This document shows positions 29,288-38,387 of a stretch of DNA of 64,000 nt, one piece after another. Position 1 is the first letter of the stretch. Each line of letters opens with the position of its first letter. The stretch is from Ramlibacter sp. (GTDB lineage: Bacteria; Pseudomonadota; Gammaproteobacteria; Burkholderiales; Burkholderiaceae_C), in the NCBI GenBank assembly GCA_019635435.1, contig JAHBZM010000001.1, forward strand, positions 3,224,001 through 3,288,000, read 5' to 3'. The translations under genes and the position numbers were made by a program. Under the pieces are notes generated by a model. It saw nothing but the letters and a program-made list of their open reading frames with translations. It did no database searches and was not told where the DNA came from.

Positions 29288-29322
29288 GAAAAGTCCTTGG
29301 TTGAAAAAAGAAAAACGGAAAA

Positions 29323-30024
29323 TCAGGCAGCCAGGTCGAACACCAGCACTTCGGCCTGCTGGCCGTTGGCCAGAGACAGCTGGCTTTCGTTCTCGATCAG
29401 GGCCGCATCGCCCGCCATGAGCTTGCGGCCGTTGACGTCGAGCGCGCCCTGCACCAGGTGCACATAGGCCTTGCGCGCAGGGTTCAGAGCCAGCTGGGCC
29501 GATTCGGTTCCATCAAACAGGCCGGCGCGCAATGAAGCATCGGCATGCACCGTGACCGAACCCTCGGCGCCATCGGGCGACGCCACCAGCCGCAGCTTGC
29601 CGCGCTTGTCGCTCTCGGCAAAGGTTTTCTGCTCGTAGCTGGCCGGGATGCCGGTCACATTGGGCTCGATCCAGATCTGCAGGAAATGCGTGGTCTGGTC
29701 GGCCGCATGGTTGAACTCGCTGTGCTGCACCCCGGTGCCCGCGCTCATGCGCTGCACGTCGCCGGGCGGAATGCCCTTCACGTTGCCCAGCGTGTCCTTG
29801 TGCGCAAGGTTGCCGCTGAGCACATAGCTGATGATTTCCATGTCGCGGTGGCCATGGGTGCCAAAGCCCATGCCGGGCGCGATGCGGTCTTCGTTGATCA
29901 CGCGCAGGTTGCCAAAACCCATGTGCTGCGGGTCAAAGTAGCCGGCAAACGAAAAGCTGTGATACGACTTGAGCCAGCCATGGTCGGCGAAGCCCCGGTC
30001 CTGTGATTTGCGTACGGTCAGCAT
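29323..30024 (-). CDS. pirin family protein, YhhW type (putative quercetin 2,3-dioxygenase)
   Basis: A 233-residue bicupin, first gene of the leftward operon. It resembles E. coli YhhW rather than the larger pirin at the operon's other end. The metal-binding residues are visible in the N-terminal cupin: GFGTHGHRDMEIISYVLSG, then HKD, and VQHSEFNHA. It starts MLTVRKSQDRGFADHGWLKS. The operon faces away from a LysR regulator across 118 bases containing a palindromic site, so it is probably the regulator's target. Confidence 0.92.
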   Translation of the reverse strand: MLTVRKSQDRGFADHGWLKSYHSFSFAGYFDPQHMGFGNLRVINEDRIAPGMGFGTHGHRDMEIISYVLSGNLAHKDTLGNVKGIPPGDVQRMSAGTGVQHSEFNHAADQTTHFLQIWIEPNVTGIPASYEQKTFAESDKRGKLRLVASPDGAEGSVTVHADASLRAGLFDGTESAQLALNPARKAYVHLVQGALDVNGRKLMAGDAALIENESQLSLANGQQAEVLVFDLAA

Positions 30025-30110
30025 GGTGGCGTCCTTTCAGATTGCGTTGCCCATGCCTGCAATGTAGGGGCGCGGCGCCCTGCCATAGAGCGCCCCGATT
30101 TGACGCCTGC

Positions 30111-30127
30111 ATTCAAATAATTTGAAT
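30111..30127. promoter_or_regulatory. candidate LysR-type operator (palindrome with T-N11-A)
   Basis: ATTCAAAT and ATTTGAAT flank a single central A, giving a near-perfect 17-bp dyad. Within it TCAAATAATTTGA matches the T-N11-A box bound by LysR-type regulators. It lies 15 bases before the lysR start and about 85 bases from the pirin start, the standard position for a shared autoregulatory and activation site. Confidence 0.7.
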
Positions 30128-30142
30128 TACCATCGGTAAATC

Positions 30143-31099
30143 ATGCAAATCAAGGCAACACCCACCGCACGCGACGTGCTGACGCCCGACACCTTGTCGC
30201 TGCTGCAGACGGTGCAGCGCACGGGCAGTTTTGCGGCCGCCGCGCGCGAGCTGGGCCTGGTGCCCAGCGCCGTGACCTACCGGGTGCGCCAGGTGGAAGA
30301 CGCGCTGGATGTGCTGCTGTTCGACCGCAGCACGCGCCAGGCCCGGCTCACCGAAGCCGGTGCCGAACTGCTGCGCGAGGGGGCCCGGCTGCTGGACGAG
30401 ATTGACGCCGTGGCCAACCGGGTGCGCCGCGTGGCCACCGGCTGGGAGCCGCAGTTCACCATTGCGGCCGACAGCGTGGTCTCGCGCCCCGTGCTCATGG
30501 AACTGGCCGAGGCCTTCTTCGCGCTGAACCCGCCCACGCGCCTGCGCATCCGCGACGAGACCCTCACCGGCACCCTGCAGGCGCTGACCCAGGGCCAGGC
30601 CGACCTGGCGCTGGGCGTGGTGCTGGAGCCGGGCAATGTGGCGGGCATCGCGGGCAAGCCGCTGGGCAGCCTGGCCTTTGTCTACGCGGTCGCGCCCCAC
30701 CATCCGCTGGCCACGGCCCCGGAGCCGCTGCGCGACGCGCTGCTGCAACGCCACCGCGCGGTGGCCGTGGCGGACTCGGTGCAGCGCGGGCAGGGCGTGA
30801 CGCTGGGCCTGCTGGGCGGCCAGGACGTGCTCACCGTGCCCACCATGCTGAGCAAGCTCGACGCGCAGCTGCGCGGCCTGGGCTGCGGCTTTCTGCCCGA
30901 GCCCATGGCCCGGCCCTACATCGAGACCGGCCGCCTCGTGGTGCGCCAGGTCGAACGCGCCAGCCGGCTGGTGCGCGTGGGCTACGCCTGGCGCAGCGGC
31001 GCCACGCCAAGCCAGGGCCGTGCGCTGGCCTGGTGGCTGCAGCAGCTGGAGAGCCCGGCCACGCGCACCGCGCTGCTGGAGCGCCACCAGGGGCCTTGA
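30143..31099 (+). CDS. LysR-type transcriptional regulator
   Basis: A 318-residue LTTR. The winged helix-turn-helix is at about residues 17-75 (LLQTVQRTGSFAAAARELGL, then SAVTYRVRQVEDALDVLLFD). The effector-binding domain covers about 100-300, with two Rossmann-like halves (FTIAADSVVSRPVLMELAEA). It is divergent from the pirin-doxX-flavodoxin-osmC-pirin operon, with a T-N11-A palindrome between them, so control of that operon is the obvious guess. The inducer is not known. Confidence 0.93.
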   Translation: MQIKATPTARDVLTPDTLSLLQTVQRTGSFAAAARELGLVPSAVTYRVRQVEDALDVLLFDRSTRQARLTEAGAELLREGARLLDEIDAVANRVRRVATGWEPQFTIAADSVVSRPVLMELAEAFFALNPPTRLRIRDETLTGTLQALTQGQADLALGVVLEPGNVAGIAGKPLGSLAFVYAVAPHHPLATAPEPLRDALLQRHRAVAVADSVQRGQGVTLGLLGGQDVLTVPTMLSKLDAQLRGLGCGFLPEPMARPYIETGRLVVRQVERASRLVRVGYAWRSGATPSQGRALAWWLQQLESPATRTALLERHQGP

Positions 31100-31186
31100 A
31101 GCGAACACTGAAGCAAGCCCCGAAGCGGGCACCGCGCAGCCACCGTGTAGAGTTAGCCCCAATCACAGAATCACGCAGAGACAACC

Positions 31187-32242
31187 ATGCCCCTCAAGCC
31201 CGCCGCACCCCAACACATCGCAGTCATTGGCGCCGGCATGGCCGGCATCGCCTGCGCCCGCACCCTGGTGCAGGCCGGCCACCATGTCACGGTGTTCGAG
31301 AAGAGCCGGGGTTTTGGCGGACGCATGGCCACGCGCAAGACGCCGTTTGGCACCTTCGACCATGGCGCCCAGTACTTCACGGTGCGCGACGCGCGCTTTG
31401 CCCGCGCGCTCGAAACCTCGCCGGCCCGCGTCAAGCCCTGGAGCGCCACCGCCGTGCGCGTGCTCGACCCGCTGGGCCGCGTGGCCGAGGCCGCGCTGCC
31501 CACCCGCGAGGCGCATTTCGTGGGCACGCCCGGCATGAACGCGCTGGTGCGTGAATGGGCCCATCCGCTGGCCACCGATGGCGCGGTCGAGCTGGAAACC
31601 CAGGTCACCCGGATCGAGCGCGACAAGTTGCATCCCAGGCGCTGGCAGCTGCGCACCACGGGCGCGGGTGACACGGTGCATGTGTTCTCGGGTTTTGACA
31701 GCGTGCTGCTGGCCATCCCGGCCGCGCAGGCGCAGAACCTGCTGCGCCTGTCGGCATTGGTGCCCGACCTGGCGCAGCGGCTCGATGCCGTGCAGGTGGC
31801 GCCCTGCTGGACGCTGATGCTCGCCTTCCCGCAGGCGGTGCAGCTCAACATGACGCACCTGGGGCCGCAATGGAACGCGGCGCTGAGCACCCACCACCGC
31901 ATTGCCTGGCTGGCGCGCGAGTCGTCCAAGCCGGCCCGCGAAACCATGGAACGCTGGACCGTGCAGGCCAGCGCGGCCTGGTCGCGCGAGCACCTGGAGG
32001 ACGACGCTCCCCGGGTGCAGGCCAAGCTGCTCAAGGCCTTTGCCGAGATCACGGGCATCCGCGCCGAGCCGGCCCATGCCGAGATGCACCGCTGGCGCCA
32101 TGCCAAGACCGAAACCCCGCTGGGCAAGAGTTTTCTGTGGGACGGCAAGGCCCGGATCGGCCTGTGCGGCGACTGGTGCCTGGGCCACCGGGTCGAGAAC
32201 GCGTTTGTGTCGGGTCTGGAGCTGGCACTGAAAGCCTTGTAA
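31187..32242 (+). CDS. FAD-dependent NAD(P)-binding/amine oxidase-like protein
   Basis: A 351-residue flavoprotein. The dinucleotide-binding GxGxxG is at the N-terminus (IAVIGAGMAGIACARTLV), followed by VFEKSRGFGGRMATR and FDHGAQYFTVRD, as in renalase-like and amine-oxidase-related proteins. A C-terminal FAD block is IGLCGDWCLGHRVENAF. The substrate is unknown. It follows lysR after 87 bases and precedes gluQ by 4 bases, so it probably shares a transcript with gluQ. Confidence 0.87.
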   Translation: MPLKPAAPQHIAVIGAGMAGIACARTLVQAGHHVTVFEKSRGFGGRMATRKTPFGTFDHGAQYFTVRDARFARALETSPARVKPWSATAVRVLDPLGRVAEAALPTREAHFVGTPGMNALVREWAHPLATDGAVELETQVTRIERDKLHPRRWQLRTTGAGDTVHVFSGFDSVLLAIPAAQAQNLLRLSALVPDLAQRLDAVQVAPCWTLMLAFPQAVQLNMTHLGPQWNAALSTHHRIAWLARESSKPARETMERWTVQASAAWSREHLEDDAPRVQAKLLKAFAEITGIRAEPAHAEMHRWRHAKTETPLGKSFLWDGKARIGLCGDWCLGHRVENAFVSGLELALKAL

Positions 32243-32246
32243 GGCC

Positions 32247-33212
32247 GTGGCCGTGAGCGCAAGTCCTGCGTCTGCGGCCCCGGGCTACACCGGGCGCTTT
32301 GCGCCCTCGCCCACCGGGCCGCTGCACGCCGGCTCGCTGGTGGCCGCGCTGGCCAGCTGGCTTGATGCCCGCGCCCACGGGGGCCGCTGGCTGGTCCGCA
32401 TCGAAGACGTTGACACACCGCGCTGCGTCCCCGGGGCCGCCGAGTTCATCCTGCAGCAGCTCGCCATCTGCGGCCTGGTCGCGGACGAGCCGCCCGCGTG
32501 GCAATCGCGCCGCGCAGCGCTCTACCAAGCGGCGCTGGACCAGTTGCTGCGCCAGGGCCAGGCCTACCCCTGCGCCTGCTCGCGCAAGGACATCGCCGAC
32601 GCCTGGGCCGCGCTGGGCCGGCCGCGCGAGCGCCATGCCGAGCTGATCTACCCGGGCACCTGCCGCCAGGGGCTGCAGGGCCGCCCGGCCCGCGCCTGGC
32701 GCTTCCTGACCGTCACTTCTGAGCCAAACAGGGCTGGAGTCCAGGACGGGCGGCCACCTCCTGCTACGAAAACCATAGCAAACCCGGTGATTCACTGGCA
32801 CGACCGGCGGCTGGGCGCGCAACAGCAGGACGTGGCTGCCGAGGTGGGCGACTTCGTGCTGCGGCGCGCCGATGGCCTGTGGGCCTACCAGTTGGCCGTG
32901 GTGGTGGACGATGCCGCACAGGGCGTGACCCATGTGGTGCGTGGCGAGGACCTGGCCGACAACACGGCGCGCCAGATCGCGCTGCAACGCGCACTCGGGC
33001 TGCCCACGCCGGCCTACCTGCACACGCCGCTGGTGCTGGGTGCCAACGGCGAGAAGCTGTCCAAGCAGAACGGCGCGCAGGCGCTCGATCTCACGCAGCC
33101 GCTGCAGGCCCTCCGCCAGGCCGGTGCCGTGCTGGGCCTGCAGGTGGCGGCTGACTCGGTACCCGGCTGGCTGTCCGCGGCCGTGATGCACTGGGACAAG
33201 CGGTCGGTTTGA
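32247..33212 (+). CDS. gluQ: glutamyl-Q tRNA(Asp) synthetase with an internal repeat-derived insert
   Basis: A 321-residue GluQRS, which attaches glutamate to queuosine at position 34 of tRNA(Asp). The class I HIGH-like motif is APSPTGPLHAGS near residue 20. The zinc-binding part has CACSRKD and YPGTC, and the KMSKS-like motif is EKLSKQNGAQ. It starts at GTG 32247 or 32253; an AAGG lies shortly upstream. At residues about 157-178 the reading frame runs through a copy of the dispersed repeat, adding a stretch rich in Pro, Arg and Asp (AGVQDGRPPPATK) between VTS and VIHWHDRR. The frame is kept, so the protein may still fold. Confidence 0.92.
   Translation: MAVSASPASAAPGYTGRFAPSPTGPLHAGSLVAALASWLDARAHGGRWLVRIEDVDTPRCVPGAAEFILQQLAICGLVADEPPAWQSRRAALYQAALDQLLRQGQAYPCACSRKDIADAWAALGRPRERHAELIYPGTCRQGLQGRPARAWRFLTVTSEPNRAGVQDGRPPPATKTIANPVIHWHDRRLGAQQQDVAAEVGDFVLRRADGLWAYQLAVVVDDAAQGVTHVVRGEDLADNTARQIALQRALGLPTPAYLHTPLVLGANGEKLSKQNGAQALDLTQPLQALRQAGAVLGLQVAADSVPGWLSAAVMHWDKRSV
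32717..32779 (-). repeat. dispersed hairpin repeat, copy D (inside gluQ)
   Basis: On the minus strand it reads GCTATGGTTTTCGTAGC, then a GGTGGCCGCCCGTCCTGGACTCCAG core like copies A and E. It is embedded, without breaking the frame, in gluQ codons about 157-178. The small 5' hairpin GCTAT...GTAGC is well formed here. Confidence 0.8.
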
Positions 33213-33260
33213 GGGGCATCGCCGGCAAACCAAAGGGTTAGACTTGGTCCAAAACACACC

Positions 33261-36200
33261 ATGTCGTTCGGAGCCCTCCTGATCCACTGCCTGCGGCACG
33301 CGCGGGCAAGCTGCGCGCTGGCGTTGCTCGCGCTGGCCAGCGTCTTCGGCGCGGCCTGGGCGCAGACCTGCGCGGTGCCGGGCTGGGACGGCCCGGTCAC
33401 CGCCAGCGGGGTCATCAACTCCTACCACGGCGGCAGCGGCAGCCCCTCGGCCGGGGCCTCGTCGATCTCGGTGGCATCGGCCACCGGTCAGCGCACCAAC
33501 ACCCGCGCCCTGCGCGCGGGCGACCTGATTCTCGTCATCCAGATGCAGGACTCGTCCAGCCCGTCCAACGCCGGGCAATACGAGTACGCGCAGATCGTGG
33601 CCATCAGCGGGACCACGCTGTCCCTGAACGCGCCGCTGGCCAACTCGTACGCGCAGAGCATGAACACCAGCAATGTGCGCAACTGGCAGGTGGTGTGGGT
33701 GCCCCAGTATTCGGCCGCCACCATCAGCGGCACCGTGAGCGCCGACCGCTGGACCATCAACACCTCGACGGGCGTGGCCACAGGAGGCGTGGTGGCCATG
33801 GATGTGGCCGGCTCGCTCGCCATCAACGGCACCATCACCGCGGCAGGCTCGGGCTTTCGGGGCGGGGCCGGCTTTCACGGCACGGGCAACCGGGCCGGCG
33901 GCGCCTACACCGACACCGACTACAACTTCACCACCACGGTGGCCAGCATGAACGGCGCGCCCAAGGGCGAGGGCATTGAAGGCACGCCTTTCATGGTGTT
34001 TGACGGCACGGCCACGCCGGTCAACTACTTCACCCTGCTGGGGCAGGGCTATGCCGCGGGCGCCGCGGGCCGGGGGCCGCGCAGCAACGCCGCGGGCGGC
34101 GGCAACGATGGCGAGCCCGTGGCCAGCGGCAACCAGTACAACTCCGGCGGTGGTGGCGGCGGCAACGGCGGCGCCGGCGGCCGGGGCGGCAATGCCTGGA
34201 ACAGCAACGGCTCCGGCGGCGCGCTCAACCAGCCGCTGGGCGGCAACACTGGCAACGAAGCCGGTGGCCTGGGCGGCAATGCCATGACCAACAGCGCCAC
34301 GCGCCTGGTCATGGGGGGCGGCGGCGGCGCGGGCACCGCCAACAACGGCACCACACCGGCCAACAGCGTCACCACCTGGCCACCCACCACCTCGACCGTG
34401 GCCAATGGCGCCGACGGGCCCATTTCCTCGTCGGGCGCCAGCGGCGGCGGCATTGTGCTGGTGCGGGCCGGCTCGCTGAGCGCCACGGCCGGCGTGATCG
34501 ACGCCAGCGGCTACAACGCGCACAACAAATCGCCCACCAGCAACACCGACTCGGCCGGCGGCGGCGGCGCCGGCGGCTCCGTGGTCGTGGTCGCGGGCAG
34601 CGGCACGGGCGCCGGCCTGACCATCCGCGCCCGTGGCGGCTATGGCGGCCGCTCCGACTATTTCAACCACGGCCCGGGCGGGGGCGCGGGCGGCGGCTAC
34701 GTGCTGACCAACTTTGCCGGTGCCACACTGGACGTGACGGGCGGGCTCAACGGCCTGGATGCCTGCTGCGGCGGCACCGGGGGCAACGGCAGCCCCAAGG
34801 CCTGGAACGCCACCGCCGGCAGCAATGGCGTGAGCTCCACCGGCGGCGGATCGGCCACCGGCGTGCAGAGCAGCTACGCCTGCCTGCCCGTCATCAATGT
34901 CACCAAGACCACGCTGACGCCCACCATCACCACCGCCACGGGTGCCACCGCGGTCTACAGCATCAACCTGAGCAACAGCGGCGGCGCCGCGTCCAACGTG
35001 TTCCTGCTCGACGCCACGCTGCCCCCGGGCTGGGCCTACACCAGCACGCCGGCGGCCACCTTCACCTACAGCCCGGCGCCACCGCCCGCGGGCAACTCGC
35101 CCGCGGCCGGCGCCGAAACCACTTCCGCCGGAACACCGGGGGCGCTGCCCGTGAGTACCGTGGCCACCGCCAACTCGGCCACCGCCGTGTCGCTGCGCGC
35201 CTCGGGCTCGGCCCCGGGCGTGACGCCCACCACGGGCAGCAACAACCCCAATTTCGGCAGCTTCTACCTGCCGCAAAACGGCAGCATCACGGTGAGCTTT
35301 GTGGCCACCATCCCCAACACGGCCACGGTGGGCACCTACCACAACCCCGCGGGCGTGGTGTTTCTGGACCCCACCCGCAGCAGCACCGCGGTGCGCATGG
35401 TGACGCCGGCCAGCCAGGCCAACGCCAACCGCTCGGGCACCAACTACAGCGCCAACACCACCTATGCCAGCGGCGCCACCAGCAGCGTGCTGGGCAGCAA
35501 CTACAGCGGCCTGGCCGGCGGGCCCACCACGGAAGACGTGCAGTTGCTGCCCGACTTCAGCATCACCAAGACCGCCCCGGCATCGGCCACGCCGGGGCGC
35601 ACCATCAGCTACACCATCACCCCGCGCAACAACGGCCGCGCCATTGGCAGCCTGACCTACAGCGTCAACCAGGCCAGCGACGTGACCACCGCCAACGTGC
35701 CCGCCACGCTGGGCTCCAACCCGGTCACGGTGACCGACACCCTGCCGGCCGGCGTGACGGTGGGCGCGGTGTTCACCGGCACCGGCTGGACCTGCACCGG
35801 CACCAGCCCCATGGTGTGCACCCTGGCCAATGCCAGCGCCTACCCCATTGCCGCATCGACCAACTTTGCATCGCTCACCGGCACCGCCACCCTCACGCAG
35901 GCCTGCTCGGGCGCCACACCGCAGACCAACAGCGTGGCGATCTCGATTGCCGCGGGCGAAACCCTGACCGCGGACAACACCGCCACCGCCGTCACCACCC
36001 CCACCTGCACCACCGCCAACGTGCAGGTCACCAAGACCAATGGCACGGGCTCGGTGGCCTCGGGCAGCACCACCAGCTACACCGTCACCGTGAGCAACCT
36101 CGGCCCGGGCAGCGCGGCCGACATGACGCTCACCGACAGTGCGGGCACGGGGCTGAACTGCACCAGCGCCACCTGCGCGGCCGCCGGTGGCGCCGTCTGT

Positions 36201-36317
36201 CCGGCGGCCTCGATGCCGTTTGGCAGCCTGACCACGGGCGTGCAGATCGCCACCTTCCCGTCGGGCTCGACCGCCACCTTCGTGGTGACCTGCGGGGTCA
36301 CCGCCACCGGCTTCTAG
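33261..36317 (+). CDS. large secreted Gly-rich protein with DUF11 repeats
   Basis: A 1018-residue exported protein with a signal peptide (LALLALASVFGAAWA). Residues about 35-200 form a beta-rich head. Residues about 200-530 are strongly Gly/Asn/Ser-rich (for example GGGGGGNGGAGGRGG). Three DUF11-type beta-sandwich repeats begin near 546 (VTKTTLTPT), 766 (ITKTAPASATPG) and 921 (VTKTNGTGSVASG). It ends abruptly after the third repeat (VTCGVTATGF), with no membrane anchor, IPTL-type or PEP-CTERM tail. Probably a surface or secreted structural/adhesive protein. It is flanked by gluQ and trmB with no obvious partners. Confidence 0.8.
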   Translation: MSFGALLIHCLRHARASCALALLALASVFGAAWAQTCAVPGWDGPVTASGVINSYHGGSGSPSAGASSISVASATGQRTNTRALRAGDLILVIQMQDSSSPSNAGQYEYAQIVAISGTTLSLNAPLANSYAQSMNTSNVRNWQVVWVPQYSAATISGTVSADRWTINTSTGVATGGVVAMDVAGSLAINGTITAAGSGFRGGAGFHGTGNRAGGAYTDTDYNFTTTVASMNGAPKGEGIEGTPFMVFDGTATPVNYFTLLGQGYAAGAAGRGPRSNAAGGGNDGEPVASGNQYNSGGGGGGNGGAGGRGGNAWNSNGSGGALNQPLGGNTGNEAGGLGGNAMTNSATRLVMGGGGGAGTANNGTTPANSVTTWPPTTSTVANGADGPISSSGASGGGIVLVRAGSLSATAGVIDASGYNAHNKSPTSNTDSAGGGGAGGSVVVVAGSGTGAGLTIRARGGYGGRSDYFNHGPGGGAGGGYVLTNFAGATLDVTGGLNGLDACCGGTGGNGSPKAWNATAGSNGVSSTGGGSATGVQSSYACLPVINVTKTTLTPTITTATGATAVYSINLSNSGGAASNVFLLDATLPPGWAYTSTPAATFTYSPAPPPAGNSPAAGAETTSAGTPGALPVSTVATANSATAVSLRASGSAPGVTPTTGSNNPNFGSFYLPQNGSITVSFVATIPNTATVGTYHNPAGVVFLDPTRSSTAVRMVTPASQANANRSGTNYSANTTYASGATSSVLGSNYSGLAGGPTTEDVQLLPDFSITKTAPASATPGRTISYTITPRNNGRAIGSLTYSVNQASDVTTANVPATLGSNPVTVTDTLPAGVTVGAVFTGTGWTCTGTSPMVCTLANASAYPIAASTNFASLTGTATLTQACSGATPQTNSVAISIAAGETLTADNTATAVTTPTCTTANVQVTKTNGTGSVASGSTTSYTVTVSNLGPGSAADMTLTDSAGTGLNCTSATCAAAGGAVCPAASMPFGSLTTGVQIATFPSGSTATFVVTCGVTATGF

Positions 36318-36343
36318 CGGCCGCCCTCGCCGACAATAGCGCC

Positions 36344-37039
36344 ATGAGCGAATCCCCAGAGACCCCGGTGCCCCACCTGCGCACCATCCGCAGCTTTGTG
36401 CGCCGCGCCGGCCGGACCACCATCGCCCAGGCCAAGGCCTTCGAGGCCCTCGGCCCGCGCTTCCTGCTGCCCTACCAGGCCAGCCCGCTGGATGGCGCCA
36501 GTGCCTTTGGCCGCGCCGCGCCCACCGTGCTTGAAATCGGCTTTGGCATGGGCGAGGCCACGGCCCACATCGCGGCGCTGCTGCCGGAAAAGAACTTCCT
36601 GTGTTGCGAGGTCCATGAACCCGGCGTGGGCGCGCTGCTCAAGCGCCTGGGCGAGCGCGGGCTGACCAATGTGCGCATCGTGGCCCACGACGCGGTGGAA
36701 GTGATCGACCAGATGCTGCCACTGGCCAGCCTGGACGGCGTGCACATCTTTTTCCCTGATCCCTGGCACAAGAAAAAGCACAACAAGCGCCGCCTGATCC
36801 AGCCCCCGCTGGTCCACCGGCTGGCGCAACGCCTGCGCCCTGGCGGTTACCTGCACTGCGCCACCGACTGGGAGCCCTATGCCCGGCAGATGCTGCAGGT
36901 GCTCTCGGCCGAGCCGCTGCTGCGCAACACGGCACCGGAATTTGCCCCCAAGCCCGACTACCGCCCCCTGACCAAGTTCGAGAACCGGGGGCTCAGGCTC
37001 GGCCACGGCGTCTGGGACCTGGTGTTCACCCGGGTCTGA
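36344..37039 (+). CDS. trmB: tRNA (guanine-N7-)-methyltransferase
   Basis: A 231-residue TrmB, which methylates G46 of tRNAs using SAM. The ATG at 36344 begins a conserved start (RTIRSFVRRAGR). SAM motif I is VLEIGFGMGEATAHIA, and the diagnostic active-site block is IFFPDPWHKKKHNKRR. It ends FENRGLRLGHGVWDLVF. The open frame extends upstream into the DUF11 gene without support. Confidence 0.96.
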   Translation: MSESPETPVPHLRTIRSFVRRAGRTTIAQAKAFEALGPRFLLPYQASPLDGASAFGRAAPTVLEIGFGMGEATAHIAALLPEKNFLCCEVHEPGVGALLKRLGERGLTNVRIVAHDAVEVIDQMLPLASLDGVHIFFPDPWHKKKHNKRRLIQPPLVHRLAQRLRPGGYLHCATDWEPYARQMLQVLSAEPLLRNTAPEFAPKPDYRPLTKFENRGLRLGHGVWDLVFTRV

Positions 37040-37226
37040 TCCGCTGCCGGCGGCCGGCCTGGTGCCAGAAAGGGGCCAAAATGGCTTCGAATTGGCTGGG
37101 CATGTCCAAGCCGCATGGCCTTATTCACGATTGGCCGCGCGACCACCTTGTCGCCCATCTGGGCCTGGAGTATCTTTGCTGGCATCAAGTTTGCATGGCA
37201 TTTCCATAACCACAAGGAGTTCAGCT

Positions 37227-38375
37227 ATGAACACCAATCGAAGGAACGTCCTGGGATCGGGCCTGGCCATGACATGGGCCCTATGGGGTGCCAACGCAGC
37301 CTGGGCGCAGCCCAAGGGCAGCGGCCCGCGCAAGATCGTGCTCGGCCAGTCGGTGCCCCTGACCGGCGCGGCGGCCGAAATCGGGCTGGCTTTTTCGGCC
37401 GGCGCCAAGCTCTATGTTGATGCGTTCAACGAACGCAAGAACAACCCGGGCTGGACTTTCGAGCTGCGCCAGCTCGATGATGGCTACGACCCCGCCAAGG
37501 CCGCCGTCAACGCCAAGAAGATGCTCGACGATGGTGCCGACCTGCTGTTCGGCTTTGTCGGCACCGCCAGCGCCGACGCCGCGGCTGCGGTCGCCAAGGC
37601 TGACAACGCCATTTTCTTCGCCCCGTTTGCCGCCTCGGACGCGCTGCGCGATGCCTCCCACACCGGGGTCTTCCATGTCCGGCCCAGCCTGGCCGACGAG
37701 GCCTACAAGATGGTGCGGCATTGCGCCACGCTGGGCCAGAACCGCATCGCCGTGTTCGCCGAGGACGACGCCATGGGCCGGGCCGGCCTGGCCGCCATCA
37801 ACAAGGCCATTGCCGACCTCAAGCTGCCGCCGCTCGCCGCCTCGGCCTTCGTGCCGGTCAACAGCGAAAAGGTGGACGCTGCCGTGGCCGCGCTGTTCAA
37901 GGCCGAGCCCCAGGCCGTCATCCAGGTCTCGCTGTTCCGGTCCACCGCCTCCTTCATCCGCAAGATGCGCAAGGCTGGCTACGCGGGCTCGTTCATGAAC
38001 TTTTCCGTGGTGGGCATTGACCCGCTGTTCACCGCGCTGGGCAAGGACATCGGCGGCGTGGTGGTGTCGCAGGTGGTGCCGTCCCCCCGCAGTTCAGCCA
38101 CGCCCATCGTCAAGGAATACCTGGCCGCCATCGACAACTCGGAGCAGGCGCCCTCCTATGAAAGCCTGGAGGGCTTCATTGCTGCCAAGACACTGTCCGA
38201 GGCGGTGCGCCGCGCCGGCAAGGGGTTCGACAAGGCCAAGCTCCAAGCCACCATGGCCAGCATGACCGACTACGACATCGGCGGCTTCCGCATCAACCTG
38301 CGCGCGGGCGTGCGGGACTCGGTGCGCGCCATCGACCTGATTTCGATCACCCCTGACGGCAAGATCATCCGCTAG
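37227..38375 (+). CDS. ABC transporter substrate-binding protein (Leu/Ile/Val type)
   Basis: A 382-residue periplasmic binding protein of the Peripla_BP_6 family. AAGGAG at 37214-37219 fixes the start at 37227. It has a signal peptide (VLGSGLAMTWALWGANAAWA) and the opening strand KIVLGQSVPLTGAAAEIGL, typical of branched-chain amino-acid or aromatic/amide binders. No permease or ATPase genes lie nearby, so it is an orphan receptor; Burkholderiales carry many. The 187 bases upstream contain no gene. Confidence 0.9.
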   Translation: MNTNRRNVLGSGLAMTWALWGANAAWAQPKGSGPRKIVLGQSVPLTGAAAEIGLAFSAGAKLYVDAFNERKNNPGWTFELRQLDDGYDPAKAAVNAKKMLDDGADLLFGFVGTASADAAAAVAKADNAIFFAPFAASDALRDASHTGVFHVRPSLADEAYKMVRHCATLGQNRIAVFAEDDAMGRAGLAAINKAIADLKLPPLAASAFVPVNSEKVDAAVAALFKAEPQAVIQVSLFRSTASFIRKMRKAGYAGSFMNFSVVGIDPLFTALGKDIGGVVVSQVVPSPRSSATPIVKEYLAAIDNSEQAPSYESLEGFIAAKTLSEAVRRAGKGFDKAKLQATMASMTDYDIGGFRINLRAGVRDSVRAIDLISITPDGKIIR

Positions 38376-38387
38376 CCAACGTACATC

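Noticed and set aside
32049..35342. A 1097-residue antisense frame opposite gluQ and the DUF11 gene
   Set aside because: Low-complexity Gly/Ala/Arg/His product, mirror of the Gly-rich coding sequence.
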